DNA of 64,000 bases from Kineococcus endophyticus (GCF_040796495.1 NZ_JBFNQN010000018.1:1-64000), one strand, 5' to 3'. Positions 18,136-25,642 are shown, numbered from the stretch's first letter. Translations and numbers: made by a program. The notes: generated by a model from the sequence alone, not told the origin.

Positions 18136-19103
18136 CCTCCACCTTGTCCGGTATGGATCCCCGACGTAGGGCTGCGGTGCGCGACCTGCTCGTGGCTGAG
18201 GTCAACGCCACAGCAGCGCGCCCGGCAGGCTTGCCCTCAACGTCCACCGAGGGGCCGGATGAGCACCGACCGGCCGCGGCGACAGCCCGGCCACCCAGGC
18301 CGCGCAGGCCGCGGCCGGCGAGGCGCCGCATCGCCGTGGGGCTCGCCTCTGCCGCGGCGGTGAGCGTGCTGGCGGCGGTGATGCTGGCCGGGGACCCCAC
18401 CGCTCCGGCCAGCTACGCCACCTGGACCGCAGCCCCCAGCCCCGCGCCGGCTGCCGGCAATTCCGAGGAGGACGGAACCTGGGATCGCGTGCTCGGGTTC
18501 TTCGGCGTGGGTGGCATCCAGACTCAAGCCTCCCAGTGCGAGGACCTCACCGGCGGCAGTGTCGGCATCGAAGGCGTGCCCCGGCGTGAACGTGACGCGG
18601 CCCAGCGCAGCGTCCTGGTCGACCGCCGCGGGGATTGGACCTTCTGCGTTGACGTCATCAAGGGCGCCGGCACCGCAAACGATCCGCTCATCGTGATGAA
18701 CGGGCTGAAGGCGGACAAGCCCATTCCCGAAGGCATCGTGGCCAGCAACAACACCACCGTGTGGGACAAGCCGTACACCTGGCCCGCTGGTGCCAACATC
18801 AGCGTGCTGGGCGGTAACCCCTTCGCCGCACCCGACGTCGACGCCGAGAAGGAGAGCTACTCCCTGGTTGGTGGGGCCGGCCCAGACGTGACTGGGGTGG
18901 ACATCAACTTGGCCGATGGAACCGTCGTCACCGCGACCGTCCATGAGGACTACTGGGCTGCGTGGTGGCCCGGAACCGTGACAACGGCCCGGATCAACAC
19001 CCTCACCATCAGCACGACCAGTGGTGAGCGCTACGACGTGGACCCTCGCACCATCGACCTGCCCTGGGAGCAGTACGGCGCCTCCACCACGCCGTGGCCC
19101 TGA
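18132..19103 (+). CDS. Single-pass membrane protein, candidate anti-sigma partner
   Basis: A 323-residue protein coupled to the sigma gene by a four-base overlap. A cytoplasmic N-terminus of about 80 residues (DPRRRAAVRDLLVAEV and a basic stretch) precedes one transmembrane helix (IAVGLASAAAVSVLAAVMLA), and the remaining 220 residues are extracellular with a cysteine pair. The layout fits the actinobacterial CU044_5270-type or anti-sigma-like partners; a zinc-binding anti-sigma HxxxCxxC motif is not visible, so regulation of the sigma factor is inferred from position only. Confidence 0.68.
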   Translation: MTSTLSGMDPRRRAAVRDLLVAEVNATAARPAGLPSTSTEGPDEHRPAAATARPPRPRRPRPARRRIAVGLASAAAVSVLAAVMLAGDPTAPASYATWTAAPSPAPAAGNSEEDGTWDRVLGFFGVGGIQTQASQCEDLTGGSVGIEGVPRRERDAAQRSVLVDRRGDWTFCVDVIKGAGTANDPLIVMNGLKADKPIPEGIVASNNTTVWDKPYTWPAGANISVLGGNPFAAPDVDAEKESYSLVGGAGPDVTGVDINLADGTVVTATVHEDYWAAWWPGTVTTARINTLTISTTSGERYDVDPRTIDLPWEQYGASTTPWP

Positions 19104-19205
19104 CCGTTGGATGTGAGGAGCGCACACGCGGTCATGGCGATGGCCGCGCGGTCCCGTCTGCGTGGTTGATTCCCGTCTGGCAGTCGTTGAGGGCATGGTG
19201 TTGAT

Positions 19206-19481
19206 GTGGCACGAGGCGTGGTCAAGTGGTTCCGAGCAGGGAAGGGCACCGGCGCCATCAGCAGTTCTGAGTTGCCCCCAGGGCGCGACGCGTGGGTGCA
19301 CCTCAGCATGATCGAAGGACCGGGACCCCTCACTTTGGAGATCGGCGAGGCGGTGGACTTCGAGTACGAAGCCGCCCAGCAGGACAGCTTCGACTTCCGA
19401 GCCACCCGGGTCCAACGCGTCACCGCCGATGACGTGCCGGTAGCGGGCCGCCCGGCCCGCTCGAAAGGACGATCTCGGTGA
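19206..19481 (+). CDS. Divergent cold-shock-domain protein
   Basis: A 91-residue protein from a GTG. It begins ARGVVKWFRAGKGTGAI, matching the cold-shock fold start, and continues DAWVHLSMIEGPGPLTLEIG. The RNA-binding motifs are degenerate: RNP1 usually reads KGFGFI but is KGTGAI here, and RNP2 usually reads VFVHFS but is AWVHLS here. It may bind nucleic acid more weakly or differently than canonical Csp. Ends in a basic tail. Confidence 0.8.
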   Translation: MARGVVKWFRAGKGTGAISSSELPPGRDAWVHLSMIEGPGPLTLEIGEAVDFEYEAAQQDSFDFRATRVQRVTADDVPVAGRPARSKGRSR

Positions 19482-19568
19482 CGCGCACGTCTTACCGCGA
19501 GGGCGGTACGCCAGAGTCAGAATGGGCTGACGTCGACGCCAAGGACTGTGCGGCGCGAAGATCGTTCC

Positions 19569-19907
19569 ATGGATGAGTCCTACCGCCCTCGTGCTCTGCG
19601 GGTGATGGCTGAGTACGGGGAGCAGGACCCGGCCTGGGACAGCGACATCGAGCACATGGGGCCGGTCACGCTGGCCGAGCTCGGCGTCAGCGAGGACCTC
19701 GTCCGGCGGCTGCGCGGGTGGAACGAGCGGTTTAACGCCATCGCCTTGACCGACTTCCGCTTCGGCAGCGCAGCCGTGGAGGACGCGTGGGCCGATGAAG
19801 GACTGCGTCTGGCCTACGAGCTGCAGAACGAGCTGTCGGACATCGTGATCAGCTACGTCCACGACGACGACCCGCGGCCCCTGCGAGACCGCCGCGGGCC
19901 AGGGTGA
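19569..19907 (+). CDS. Hypothetical acidic protein
   Basis: A 112-residue protein starting MDESYRPRALRVMAEYG, rich in Asp, Glu and Leu, with a helical second half (AWADEGLRLAYELQNEL). No membrane segment or recognised domain. The ATG at 19,569 is chosen over an upstream in-frame start because the conserved-looking part begins there. Confidence 0.6.
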   Translation: MDESYRPRALRVMAEYGEQDPAWDSDIEHMGPVTLAELGVSEDLVRRLRGWNERFNAIALTDFRFGSAAVEDAWADEGLRLAYELQNELSDIVISYVHDDDPRPLRDRRGPG

Positions 19908-19924
19908 GCATCACCCGCACACGC

Positions 19925-19955
19925 CGCGGTGCGCGCGGCGCACGGTCATCCCGCT
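19925..19955 (+). repeat. REP-like palindrome
   Basis: GCCGCGGTGCGCGCGGCGCA precedes a CACGGTCATCCCGC core, all in the orientation used throughout 19.9-25.1 kb. Lies between convergent genes. Confidence 0.65.
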
Positions 19956-19976
19956 GTCGTGACGTTCGCGCTGAGC

Positions 19977-20546
19977 TCATGGCCAGGGCTCCACGACCAG
20001 ATGAGGCCACTGCTGGGCCCACCGCTGGGCCTTGGTCTCGTAGACCTCCCGGGGTGCCAGGACCGGGTTCGGTCGCAGGCGCATGGAGAACAGGTCGCTG
20101 TAGCCGTGCGGCGCGTAGACAAGCAGCTGATCCTCGGCGGTGGTGACGCCGAAGCAGCAGGTCGTCGAGGCGAAGTGGTCGATGGCGTCGGTGGCGCTGG
20201 TGAAGGGTGCGGCGGGGACGCCGAAGTGTTCCTCGTACCAGAGGTGCACGCGTGCTTCGTTGCGGACCTCGACAGTGACGTCGAGGTCCGCGAACAGGTG
20301 GCTCGCGCGTTGGATGACGGCGTCTTCCGCCTCGTAGGACAGGTCGGCGGGGTCGAAGTAGAAGAGGTCGTAGTCGTTGATGCCCGCACCTGGATCCCGT
20401 TCCTCCAGGGCGTTCCAGACGGTCTGGAAGACCGCCCCGGCGGTCAGCCACCACTCGTCGAGCCCGAGCTGAGGTGCTCGCTGCAGCAGGATGCGGTTGA
20501 CCGGGTTGGTCAGCACGAGGTCGAGAAAGCGGGCTTGATCGTCCAC
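19977..20546 (-). CDS. Nucleotidyltransferase-like protein (DUF925/COG3575 type)
   Basis: A 189-residue protein from the GTG at 20,546 (VDDQARFLDLVLTNPVNR). The signature INDYDLFYFDPADLSYEAED and the downstream DVTVEVRNEARVHLWYEEHFG match the uncharacterised nucleotidyltransferase-like family in which a D-x-D pair would bind metal. The ending LAPREVYETKAQRWAQQWP is typical too. Physiological substrate is not known. Confidence 0.82.
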   Translation of the reverse strand: MDDQARFLDLVLTNPVNRILLQRAPQLGLDEWWLTAGAVFQTVWNALEERDPGAGINDYDLFYFDPADLSYEAEDAVIQRASHLFADLDVTVEVRNEARVHLWYEEHFGVPAAPFTSATDAIDHFASTTCCFGVTTAEDQLLVYAPHGYSDLFSMRLRPNPVLAPREVYETKAQRWAQQWPHLVVEPWP

Positions 20547-20587
20547 CGCGTCAGTGTGTCCGATCCTGGCACGCCGTTCGGTGACGA

Positions 20588-20625
20588 CTTCACGGTCATC
20601 CCGCGGTACGCGCGGAGCGCACGGC
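20588..20625 (+). repeat. REP-like palindrome
   Basis: CTTCACGGTCATCCCGCGGT is followed by ACGCGCGGAGCGCACGG; same orientation as its neighbours, between the nucleotidyltransferase and the small membrane protein gene. Confidence 0.65.
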
Positions 20626-20678
20626 GCCCGACCTGGCCCACGCTCCTGGTCCAACCCGACGCTGACAGGCTGCATCAC

Positions 20679-21080
20679 GTGCTGTCGAAGCGATGGGCCC
20701 GCGAACCACGATGGGTGCAAGCAGCCGCCACCGCCTTGGTGCTGCTGCTGACCTGGGGAGGCCTGCAGCACCTCCTGGACTTCATCACCGGCGGCTGGCC
20801 CCCCTACGCCTACGCCCCCCGGTGGCTTGCGGCCTACTGGAGCGCCCTGCTCCTCCTGGACCCCTTGGCCGCCGTCCTCATCACCCGCCGCCACCACGCC
20901 GGCATGCTCCTGGCCCCGCTCATCCTGCTCACCGACGCCGCCGCGAACGGCTACGCCATCCACGCCCTGGGCCTCGGCGGCCCACTGGCCCCGATCGGGC
21001 ACGGCGTCGTGAGCATCCTGGCCATCGCCAGCACAGCGCTGACCCCGCGGCTGCTGCGACCTGCGAACGGCCCGGCCTGA
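20679..21080 (+). CDS. Small four-helix membrane protein
   Basis: A 133-residue protein starting at GTG 20,679 (VLSKRWAREPRWVQ). About four hydrophobic segments cover most of it (AAATALVLLLTWGGLQHLL, then WSALLLLDPLAAVLI, then MLLAPLILLTDAAAN, then VSILAIASTAL). No conserved catalytic residues are apparent and no family is recognised. Confidence 0.6.
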   Translation: MLSKRWAREPRWVQAAATALVLLLTWGGLQHLLDFITGGWPPYAYAPRWLAAYWSALLLLDPLAAVLITRRHHAGMLLAPLILLTDAAANGYAIHALGLGGPLAPIGHGVVSILAIASTALTPRLLRPANGPA

Positions 21081-21137
21081 GCAGGGCGATCAGGCTCCCC
21101 AGGTGCCTGCATCACGAGGGGCCGCTACAGCGATCGC

Positions 21138-21240
21138 ACTGTCATCCCGCGGTGCGGGACTGTCATTGACCTCAAAGTCGCCGCAAAGTGCCGGCCGTCC
21201 CGCGGTGCGCGCGGACGCACGGTCATCTCGCGGTGCGGAC
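21138..21240 (+). repeat. Cluster of three REP-like palindromes
   Basis: TGTCATCCCGCGGTGCGGGA, CGTCCCGCGGTGCGCGCGGA and ACGGTCATCTCGCGGTGCGG occur within about 100 bases. The cluster precedes the second sigma-factor gene. Confidence 0.65.
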
Positions 21241-21320
21241 TTGGGGACTCCGGCAGACCGCCCCGTGCAACCCCCCAGCCCGACTGCGGCGTACATGCTG
21301 GCGACAGGGAGGAGGGCGCG

Positions 21321-21860
21321 GTGCACCTCAACTACGACGACGACAACGTGGCAACGTTCGACGCCTTCGCGGCCGCTGTCATGCCCCGACTACGCCACAT
21401 CGCCTATGCCTGGTGTCACGACTGGCACCACAGCGACGACGTCGTCCAAGACACCATGGAACGCCTCTACGCTGCCTGGCCCCGTGTCCACCGCGGCGGC
21501 CAGGAGTACGCCTACGCCCGCACCACCCTGATCCGACGGCTCATCTCCGAGAACCGCCGCGCCTGGCGACGCCACGAAAGCCTCACCCTCGACGACGTCC
21601 CCGCAGCCCGACAGCGCACCGCACCCGACGCAGCCGGCCACGCGCTGGAACGTCTGGACGCCTTGGATCTGCTGCGGCACCTCCCCGTCCGCCAGCGCGC
21701 CGTGGCCATCCTGCGTTTCCTGGAGGACGTCCCGGTCAGCGACGTCGCCGACCTACTGCAGTGCTCCGAAGGCACCGTCAAGAGCCAGGCCCACCATGCC
21801 CGCCGCTTCCTGCACCAGCACCTCACCGACCCGCACACCCCAGATGGAGCCTGGCGATGA
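21321..21860 (+). CDS. ECF sigma factor, SigE/SigM-like
   Basis: A 179-residue protein from a GTG after GGAGGGCG. Region 2 includes FAAAVMPRLRHIAYAWC and HHSDDVVQDTMERLYAAWPRV; region 4 includes LPVRQRAVAILRFLED and the helix-turn-helix VSDVADLLQCSEGTVKSQAH. This is the pattern of the small SigE-family ECF sigma factors common in actinobacteria. The next gene overlaps by four bases and encodes a membrane protein, the usual partner arrangement. Confidence 0.88.
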   Translation: MHLNYDDDNVATFDAFAAAVMPRLRHIAYAWCHDWHHSDDVVQDTMERLYAAWPRVHRGGQEYAYARTTLIRRLISENRRAWRRHESLTLDDVPAARQRTAPDAAGHALERLDALDLLRHLPVRQRAVAILRFLEDVPVSDVADLLQCSEGTVKSQAHHARRFLHQHLTDPHTPDGAWR

Positions 21861-22549
21861 CCCACTCCCCCCACCACCACGAACGCGGCGAAGACGACAC
21901 CAGGACAGGTCAGGACGTCTCCGCCGGCCTGCGCGCCGCCTTGCGTGAGCGGCCCGCCCCGCCGCCGACCTGGGACATGGCCACGATCAAGGCCCGCGGC
22001 CGGCGCCGCCGGGCCAGGGCCCGCGCCGTACCGATCGCCGCCGGGTTGCTGCTCTTCGCCGGGGTGGGCGCGGTCGCCGCCACCAGCGAGTGGCCGTGGA
22101 ACACGACCACCACCGTCGCCACGTCGGGGGTGGACGCAGAAGGCAATGACCCTGACCAGGTCGTCCGCGGCTACCTCAGCGCCCGTCAGGCCGGGGACAA
22201 CGCGCGCGCCTTCAGGGACTACTGGACTCCCGACGTCGGCTCGCGGCTCGACGTCACCACCGAACCCCTCCTGGTCGACCACGTCGACATCGGCCCGACT
22301 CAGACCGCACCCACCGGCGCCGCCGCCCGAGTGCAGGGCTGGCAGCAGGCCGTCACCGTCACGGTGACCCTGCACTGGGACAACGGCCCCGGCCTGAGCA
22401 CAGGCAAAGCACCCTCGCCCGCACAACTGGTCCTCGTCCGCCACGGCGACGACCAGCCGTGGCGGATCTTCTCCTCTTTCGACTTCCCCGGGTACAGCGT
22501 TCCGTCCATTCCTGCCCCGCCCAGCACGGGTGAAGCCACCACCGGCTGA
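21857..22549 (+). CDS. Single-pass membrane protein, partner of the second sigma factor
   Basis: A 230-residue protein with a His-rich, charged cytoplasmic N-terminus, one helix (AVPIAAGLLLFAGVGAVAA) and an extracytoplasmic domain of about 150 residues (DPDQVVRGYLSARQAGDNARAF and later QPWRIFSSFDFPGY) that looks like a secreted NTF2-type fold. Coupled to the sigma gene by ATGA. An anti-sigma or signal-input role is likely but no anti-sigma motif is visible. Confidence 0.68.
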   Translation: MTHSPHHHERGEDDTRTGQDVSAGLRAALRERPAPPPTWDMATIKARGRRRRARARAVPIAAGLLLFAGVGAVAATSEWPWNTTTTVATSGVDAEGNDPDQVVRGYLSARQAGDNARAFRDYWTPDVGSRLDVTTEPLLVDHVDIGPTQTAPTGAAARVQGWQQAVTVTVTLHWDNGPGLSTGKAPSPAQLVLVRHGDDQPWRIFSSFDFPGYSVPSIPAPPSTGEATTG

Positions 22550-22552
22550 CCC

Positions 22553-22612
22553 CGACGTCACGGTCATCCCGCGGTCCGAGCGGAGCGCACGGTCATCCCG
22601 CGATACAGGCGA
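22553..22612 (+). repeat. Two REP-like palindromes
   Basis: GACGTCACGGTCATCCCGCG and GCGCACGGTCATCCCGCGAT occur 35 bases apart, filling the space between converging genes. Confidence 0.65.
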
Positions 22613-23506
22613 TTAGCCGGCATGTGGCGACTGATCCCCGGAAGGCACGTGGCCGGTGTCGAGGTACCGGCGCAGGAGTCGAGCCCAAGCCTGGGGCTGA
22701 TCGAGGTGGACGTCGTGACCTGCGTCAGGCACGACGACGTGGCCGGTGCCCGGTCGCAACTGGAGCATCCGTTCGATTTCCGCGGCGTCGAGGTAGCTAC
22801 GCTCCGCCTGCACCAGCAGGGTCGGTGCCTGCACCTGCTCCCACTCCGCCCAGCGCGCGACCTCAGCCACCGCCGCGATGGCCGCCTGCATCACGTCAGC
22901 ATCGAAGCGAGGCCAGAACCCGCCGTCTCGCTCCTGCAGGTCCTGCGCCCAGGCCTGAGCGATCGGCGTCGCGTCGTGGTGGGCCACCGCCGCCTGCCGG
23001 GAGGGGAACGGCATCGGCCAGGAAGCGAACCAGTCCCCCAGCTGCTGAGAGGAGTCTTCCCCGCCACCGACCCCGCCTTCCAGCAGCACCAGACGCTGCA
23101 CGAGGCGGGGATGCCACGCGGCGAGCAACAGTGCGGTGTGAGCTCCCATCGACTGCCCCACCAACGAGACGGGGCCGTCGCCGACGACGGTATCGATCAG
23201 AGCGGCAGCATCGTCGACGTAGGCGCGGCGGGAGACGTCACCCGGGCGGCGGGTGCTGTGTCCGTGGCCGCGCTGGTCTAAGGCCAGCACCCGGTAGCCG
23301 TCACTGAGCGCGGTCGCGGTGGCCACCATCTCCTGCGCGCTGCCGGCCAGGCCGTGCAGCAGCACCACCACGGGTCCAGAACCGCCGGAGTCCAAGTACG
23401 ACAAGGTCACGTCCTGGTGGTGGACGTGTAGGCGCTGCACGGTGGGCTCCGATGGGTAGAGGTCTGAGCGTGGCCGACCGTAGACGAGTACCAGCCGCGA
23501 CTTCAT
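22613..23506 (-). CDS. Alpha/beta-hydrolase family enzyme
   Basis: A 297-residue protein. VVVLLHGLAGSAQEM supplies the oxyanion-hole HG, LVGQSMGAHTALLLA holds the nucleophile Ser in a G-x-S-x-G elbow, and VVVPDAGHDVHLDQP provides the likely catalytic His; an acid is expected near VQAERSYLDAAE. VLALDQRGHGHSTRRPG is typical of the family. Substrate cannot be told from sequence. The first 25 residues overlap a small direct repeat (GCGACTTCAT) and a start further inside is possible. Confidence 0.85.
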   Translation of the reverse strand: MKSRLVLVYGRPRSDLYPSEPTVQRLHVHHQDVTLSYLDSGGSGPVVVLLHGLAGSAQEMVATATALSDGYRVLALDQRGHGHSTRRPGDVSRRAYVDDAAALIDTVVGDGPVSLVGQSMGAHTALLLAAWHPRLVQRLVLLEGGVGGGEDSSQQLGDWFASWPMPFPSRQAAVAHHDATPIAQAWAQDLQERDGGFWPRFDADVMQAAIAAVAEVARWAEWEQVQAPTLLVQAERSYLDAAEIERMLQLRPGTGHVVVPDAGHDVHLDQPQAWARLLRRYLDTGHVPSGDQSPHAG

Positions 23507-23517
23507 GCGACTTCATG

Positions 23518-23552
23518 CGACTTCACGGCCAGCCCGCGGTGCTCAGCGTGCA
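23518..23552 (+). repeat. Degenerate REP-like element
   Basis: CGACTTCACGGCCAGCCCGC followed by GGTGCTCAGCGTGCAC, a worn copy of the family in the same orientation as its neighbours. Confidence 0.5.
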
Positions 23553-23582
23553 CCATTGCGCCGCTGGGCTTGACTGACCAGC

Positions 23583-24698
23583 TCACAAGTGCGTGAACAG
23601 CAGCTCTCGACGTAGTCCGAGTCCGTACCGCTCGTCCGGTCGGGCGTTGCGCCTGAGCCAGTCGTCCACGGCGTTCCCGAGGACCTGGCGGCCGATCAGC
23701 CGACCGATACGCATCTCGTGGGCCAGCATCGTCGCCGATGCCAAGTTCACAATGTCTCGGGCGACCACAGAGGACTCCAGATCGTTTTGCGGTCCCTCCG
23801 TGAACATGCGCGCGTCCTCGTAGTTCGCCTTGATGCGCAGCCGAAACAGGTAGTCCACCATCGTGTGCGGCCGCACCTTGGCGATGGCCGCGGCGCGCTG
23901 GGCCGGCTTGAGGCGGCCCTTGCGCGGCCACGTCGGCTCCTTGCGACCCGCCTTGCCCTGCGCCCTTCTCGCGGTCTCTTCTGCGCGCCATGACTTCTTC
24001 TGCGCCGCGACGAGCTCAAAGCGGAGCTTGTCGAGCTTGGCGTCGATCGCGTGGGCGCGCGTGCTCGTAAGCGCCTTGGCTGCGATGTCCCAGCAGTTGT
24101 CCCGGTCGCAGGTCGTCCATGCGTGCACGTCGGCCAGCGGCCGCCCCGGCCCGTTGCGCGATCCATCTGCTGCCGACTCCTTGTGCCCTGGATCACCCAT
24201 AGCGAAGCTCCACGGAGCTACCGAGAAGGCGCGGGTGATCCAGAGCGCTCCAACCTGGTCCTGCGTCCCGGGGTGGTTCGTCGGCCGTTCCCGTCCCTCC
24301 GCCGTGATCAGTGCCTGCGTCGCGCCGTAGGAGATGTAGTAGAGCTGCACCGCTCCCCAACTGTTGGCGAGCCGTATGAGGTCTTGATCGCGGGCCGTGT
24401 GACGGGTCATGTTGAGGATGAGCTCCGTACCCCACGCCCGGTTCAGGCAGTCGAGGACGAGTCCCACGTCCACCGGCTGCGGCTGCGGCTTCGTCGACGC
24501 GGGGACGCGGTTGGCGAGCGTCTGCGCCAGCGTCTCAAGGCCGCGCTCGGTCGTCGTGACGCCCGAGAAGCCAGCAAGGTGCGCGAAGGCGCTGAGGTAG
24601 TGCGAGTGCGTGCGGAACGAGCCGACAGCCTCGTCGTTGATGAACGTTTCGGTCACGAGTACATGATCGCCGAGGTAGTCGTTGTCCCTGGGGTGCAC
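23583..24698 (-). CDS. Unrecognised 371-residue protein
   Basis: I do not recognise a family. The protein is soluble and mixed alpha/beta. Visible landmarks are GLVLDCLNRAWGTELILN, AVQLYYISYGATQALI, a Cys/Asp/Trp-rich strip (AWTTCDRDNCWDIAAKALTS), a basic coiled-coil-like middle (residues 220-275) and a helical C-terminus (VVARDIVNLASATMLAHEMR). The C-terminal helices are reminiscent of HEPN-like accessory proteins, but the RxxxxxH motif was not found, so this is not asserted. Start at GTG 24,698 is tentative. It lies inside the IS481-ended unit next to a REP array. Confidence 0.72.
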   Translation of the reverse strand: MHPRDNDYLGDHVLVTETFINDEAVGSFRTHSHYLSAFAHLAGFSGVTTTERGLETLAQTLANRVPASTKPQPQPVDVGLVLDCLNRAWGTELILNMTRHTARDQDLIRLANSWGAVQLYYISYGATQALITAEGRERPTNHPGTQDQVGALWITRAFSVAPWSFAMGDPGHKESAADGSRNGPGRPLADVHAWTTCDRDNCWDIAAKALTSTRAHAIDAKLDKLRFELVAAQKKSWRAEETARRAQGKAGRKEPTWPRKGRLKPAQRAAAIAKVRPHTMVDYLFRLRIKANYEDARMFTEGPQNDLESSVVARDIVNLASATMLAHEMRIGRLIGRQVLGNAVDDWLRRNARPDERYGLGLRRELLFTHL

Positions 24699-24712
24699 GC
24701 CTCAAACGACTT

Positions 24713-24832
24713 CACGGTCATCCCGCGGTGCGCGGGCGCACGGTCATCCCGCGGTGCGCGGGCGCACGGTCATCCCGCGGTGCGCGGGCGCACGGTCATC
24801 CCGCGGTGCGCGGGCGCACGGTCATCCCGCGG
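24713..24832 (+). repeat. REP tandem array, 26-bp unit
   Basis: Four complete copies and a partial fifth of a 26-bp unit, starting CACGGTCATCCCGCGGTGCG, lie head to tail with no spacers. Each unit can fold through CCCGCG-GTG-CGCGGG. The array lies just upstream of the 371-residue gene and is the only uninterrupted array in the window. Confidence 0.9.
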
Positions 24833-24851
24833 AACGGGTGGTAGTAGCGGC

Positions 24852-24962
24852 TCAGTCGCGTGACGCGGCACCCTTTCCACTGCCGGCGCGCTTGCGCGGC
24901 CACAACACGATCCACACCACCGAAGCGATGGCGGCACCCATGATCATCGACGGGACGTCCAT
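24852..24962 (-). CDS. Small single-helix membrane protein, 36 residues
   Basis: ATG at 24,962 with GAGAGGGTGG seven bases upstream opens a 36-residue frame that starts MDVPSMIMGAAIASVVWIVL and continues WPRKRAGSGKG before the stop. It has one transmembrane helix followed by a positively charged tail, as expected for a genuine small membrane protein. Function unknown. Confidence 0.45.
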   Translation of the reverse strand: MDVPSMIMGAAIASVVWIVLWPRKRAGSGKGAASRD

Positions 24963-25019
24963 GGTCCACCCTCTCAAGACCGCCCCGACAAGGCGCCATG
25001 ACCTACCGCGGGCGAGCAG

Positions 25020-25080
25020 CTCATCTCGCGGTCCGCGACCTCGCGGTCATCCCGCGTTGTGCGCGCTGTCACGACGGGCG
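25020..25080 (+). repeat. Degenerate REP-like elements at the inner edge of the right IS481-type end
   Basis: CTCATCTCGCGGTCCGCGAC and CGCGGTCATCCCGCGTTGTG, same orientation as the rest of the unit. Confidence 0.55.
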
Positions 25081-25105
25081 AGCGACGGCGACTCCGCTCT
25101 ACGAC

Positions 25106-25182
25106 TGTCACCGATGTCCTGAAACATGAAGTGTCACCGATGTCCTGATGCAGAGCTGTCACCGATGTCCTGATACATCACA
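25106..25182 (-). mobile_element. IS481-type right end
   Basis: Three copies of TGTCACCGATGTCCTGA lie in tandem, ending at a CA terminus at 25,182. This three-copy arrangement matches the sequence downstream of the transposase at 45,829-45,905 and the end at 48,953-49,035, so this is the transposase-3'-side end type, whereas 17,124 is the other type. Confidence 0.75.
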
Positions 25183-25197
25183 ATCACGCCCAAGCTC
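25183..25197 (+). repeat. 15-bp direct repeat, right copy (putative target duplication)
   Basis: ATCACGCCCAAGCTC, identical to 17,109-17,123, abuts the outer tip of the right IS481-type end. Confidence 0.8.
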
Positions 25198-25208
25198 CGC
25201 CGTGCTGG

Positions 25209-25433
25209 GTGCATCCTCATGAGGTGCCCCTCATAGCGCGCTGCACCGCCACCCTTGCCGGCGATGAGCTGGTCCTGGCCATGCGCAACGGCGCCGAGCA
25301 CAGCCGCATCCCCGTCGACGACACGATGGACCCTGTCGAGGCGATGGAGCGTATGCACCAGGGGACGATGCCGGTGCGTTTGCTCTGGTCTATTGACCGT
25401 ACTAGCGAACACCTGATTCGCCGCGTCTGCTGA
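25209..25433 (+). CDS. Small hypothetical protein
   Basis: A 74-residue frame (VHPHEVPLIARCTATLAGDE at the start; AMERMHQGTMPVRLLWSIDR later). It begins just outside the IS481-ended unit and may be the surviving part of a gene interrupted by that insertion. No family recognised. Confidence 0.4.
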   Translation: MHPHEVPLIARCTATLAGDELVLAMRNGAEHSRIPVDDTMDPVEAMERMHQGTMPVRLLWSIDRTSEHLIRRVC

Positions 25434-25642
25434 GAAGCGCTCCCAACACCTTGCGTAGATGCCATGCGGGAGCGTTGCCATGCCGGTGACCGGTCACTAG
25501 CCTCGGTCCTCGCGTCATCGCAGACGCCAGCTCTACCCCATCAGCGGGGTCCTGTCGGATCGGAGCCCTGGATGCCCGGTAGCAAAGGATCGAGTGGTCT
25601 GTCCCGTGTGACGATCTTCATGGCCCAGGTGCGTCGTACACG

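Larger units (their letters stand above)
17124..25182. mobile_element. IS481-ended unit carrying cargo genes
   Basis: Both edges show the same inverted terminal sequence: TGTTATGTCTCAGGACATCG on the left and, read inward, TGTGATGTATCAGGACATCG on the right, each followed by GTGACAG, a short spacer and a second copy of TCAGGACATCGGTGACA. Identical 15-bp repeats flank the unit. No transposase gene is inside; the contents are two ECF sigma/partner pairs, a cold-shock protein, a nucleotidyltransferase, a hydrolase and hypothetical genes. It would have to move by a transposase supplied elsewhere, such as an intact relative of the copy at 45.9 kb. An alternative is a composite that lost its internal IS genes. 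Confidence 0.7.

Noticed and set aside
24713-24832. CRISPR-like array
   Set aside because: The units touch each other with no spacers, and no Cas gene is near.
17109-25197. Two complete IS481 copies forming a classic composite transposon
   Set aside because: Neither end has a transposase gene, and the two ends are of different (left and right) types, which fits one element with replaced interior better.
25486-25497. 12-bp palindrome GTGACCGGTCAC as an attachment site for the recombinases
   Set aside because: Short palindromes are expected by chance in GC-rich DNA and no matching second copy was found at the other side.
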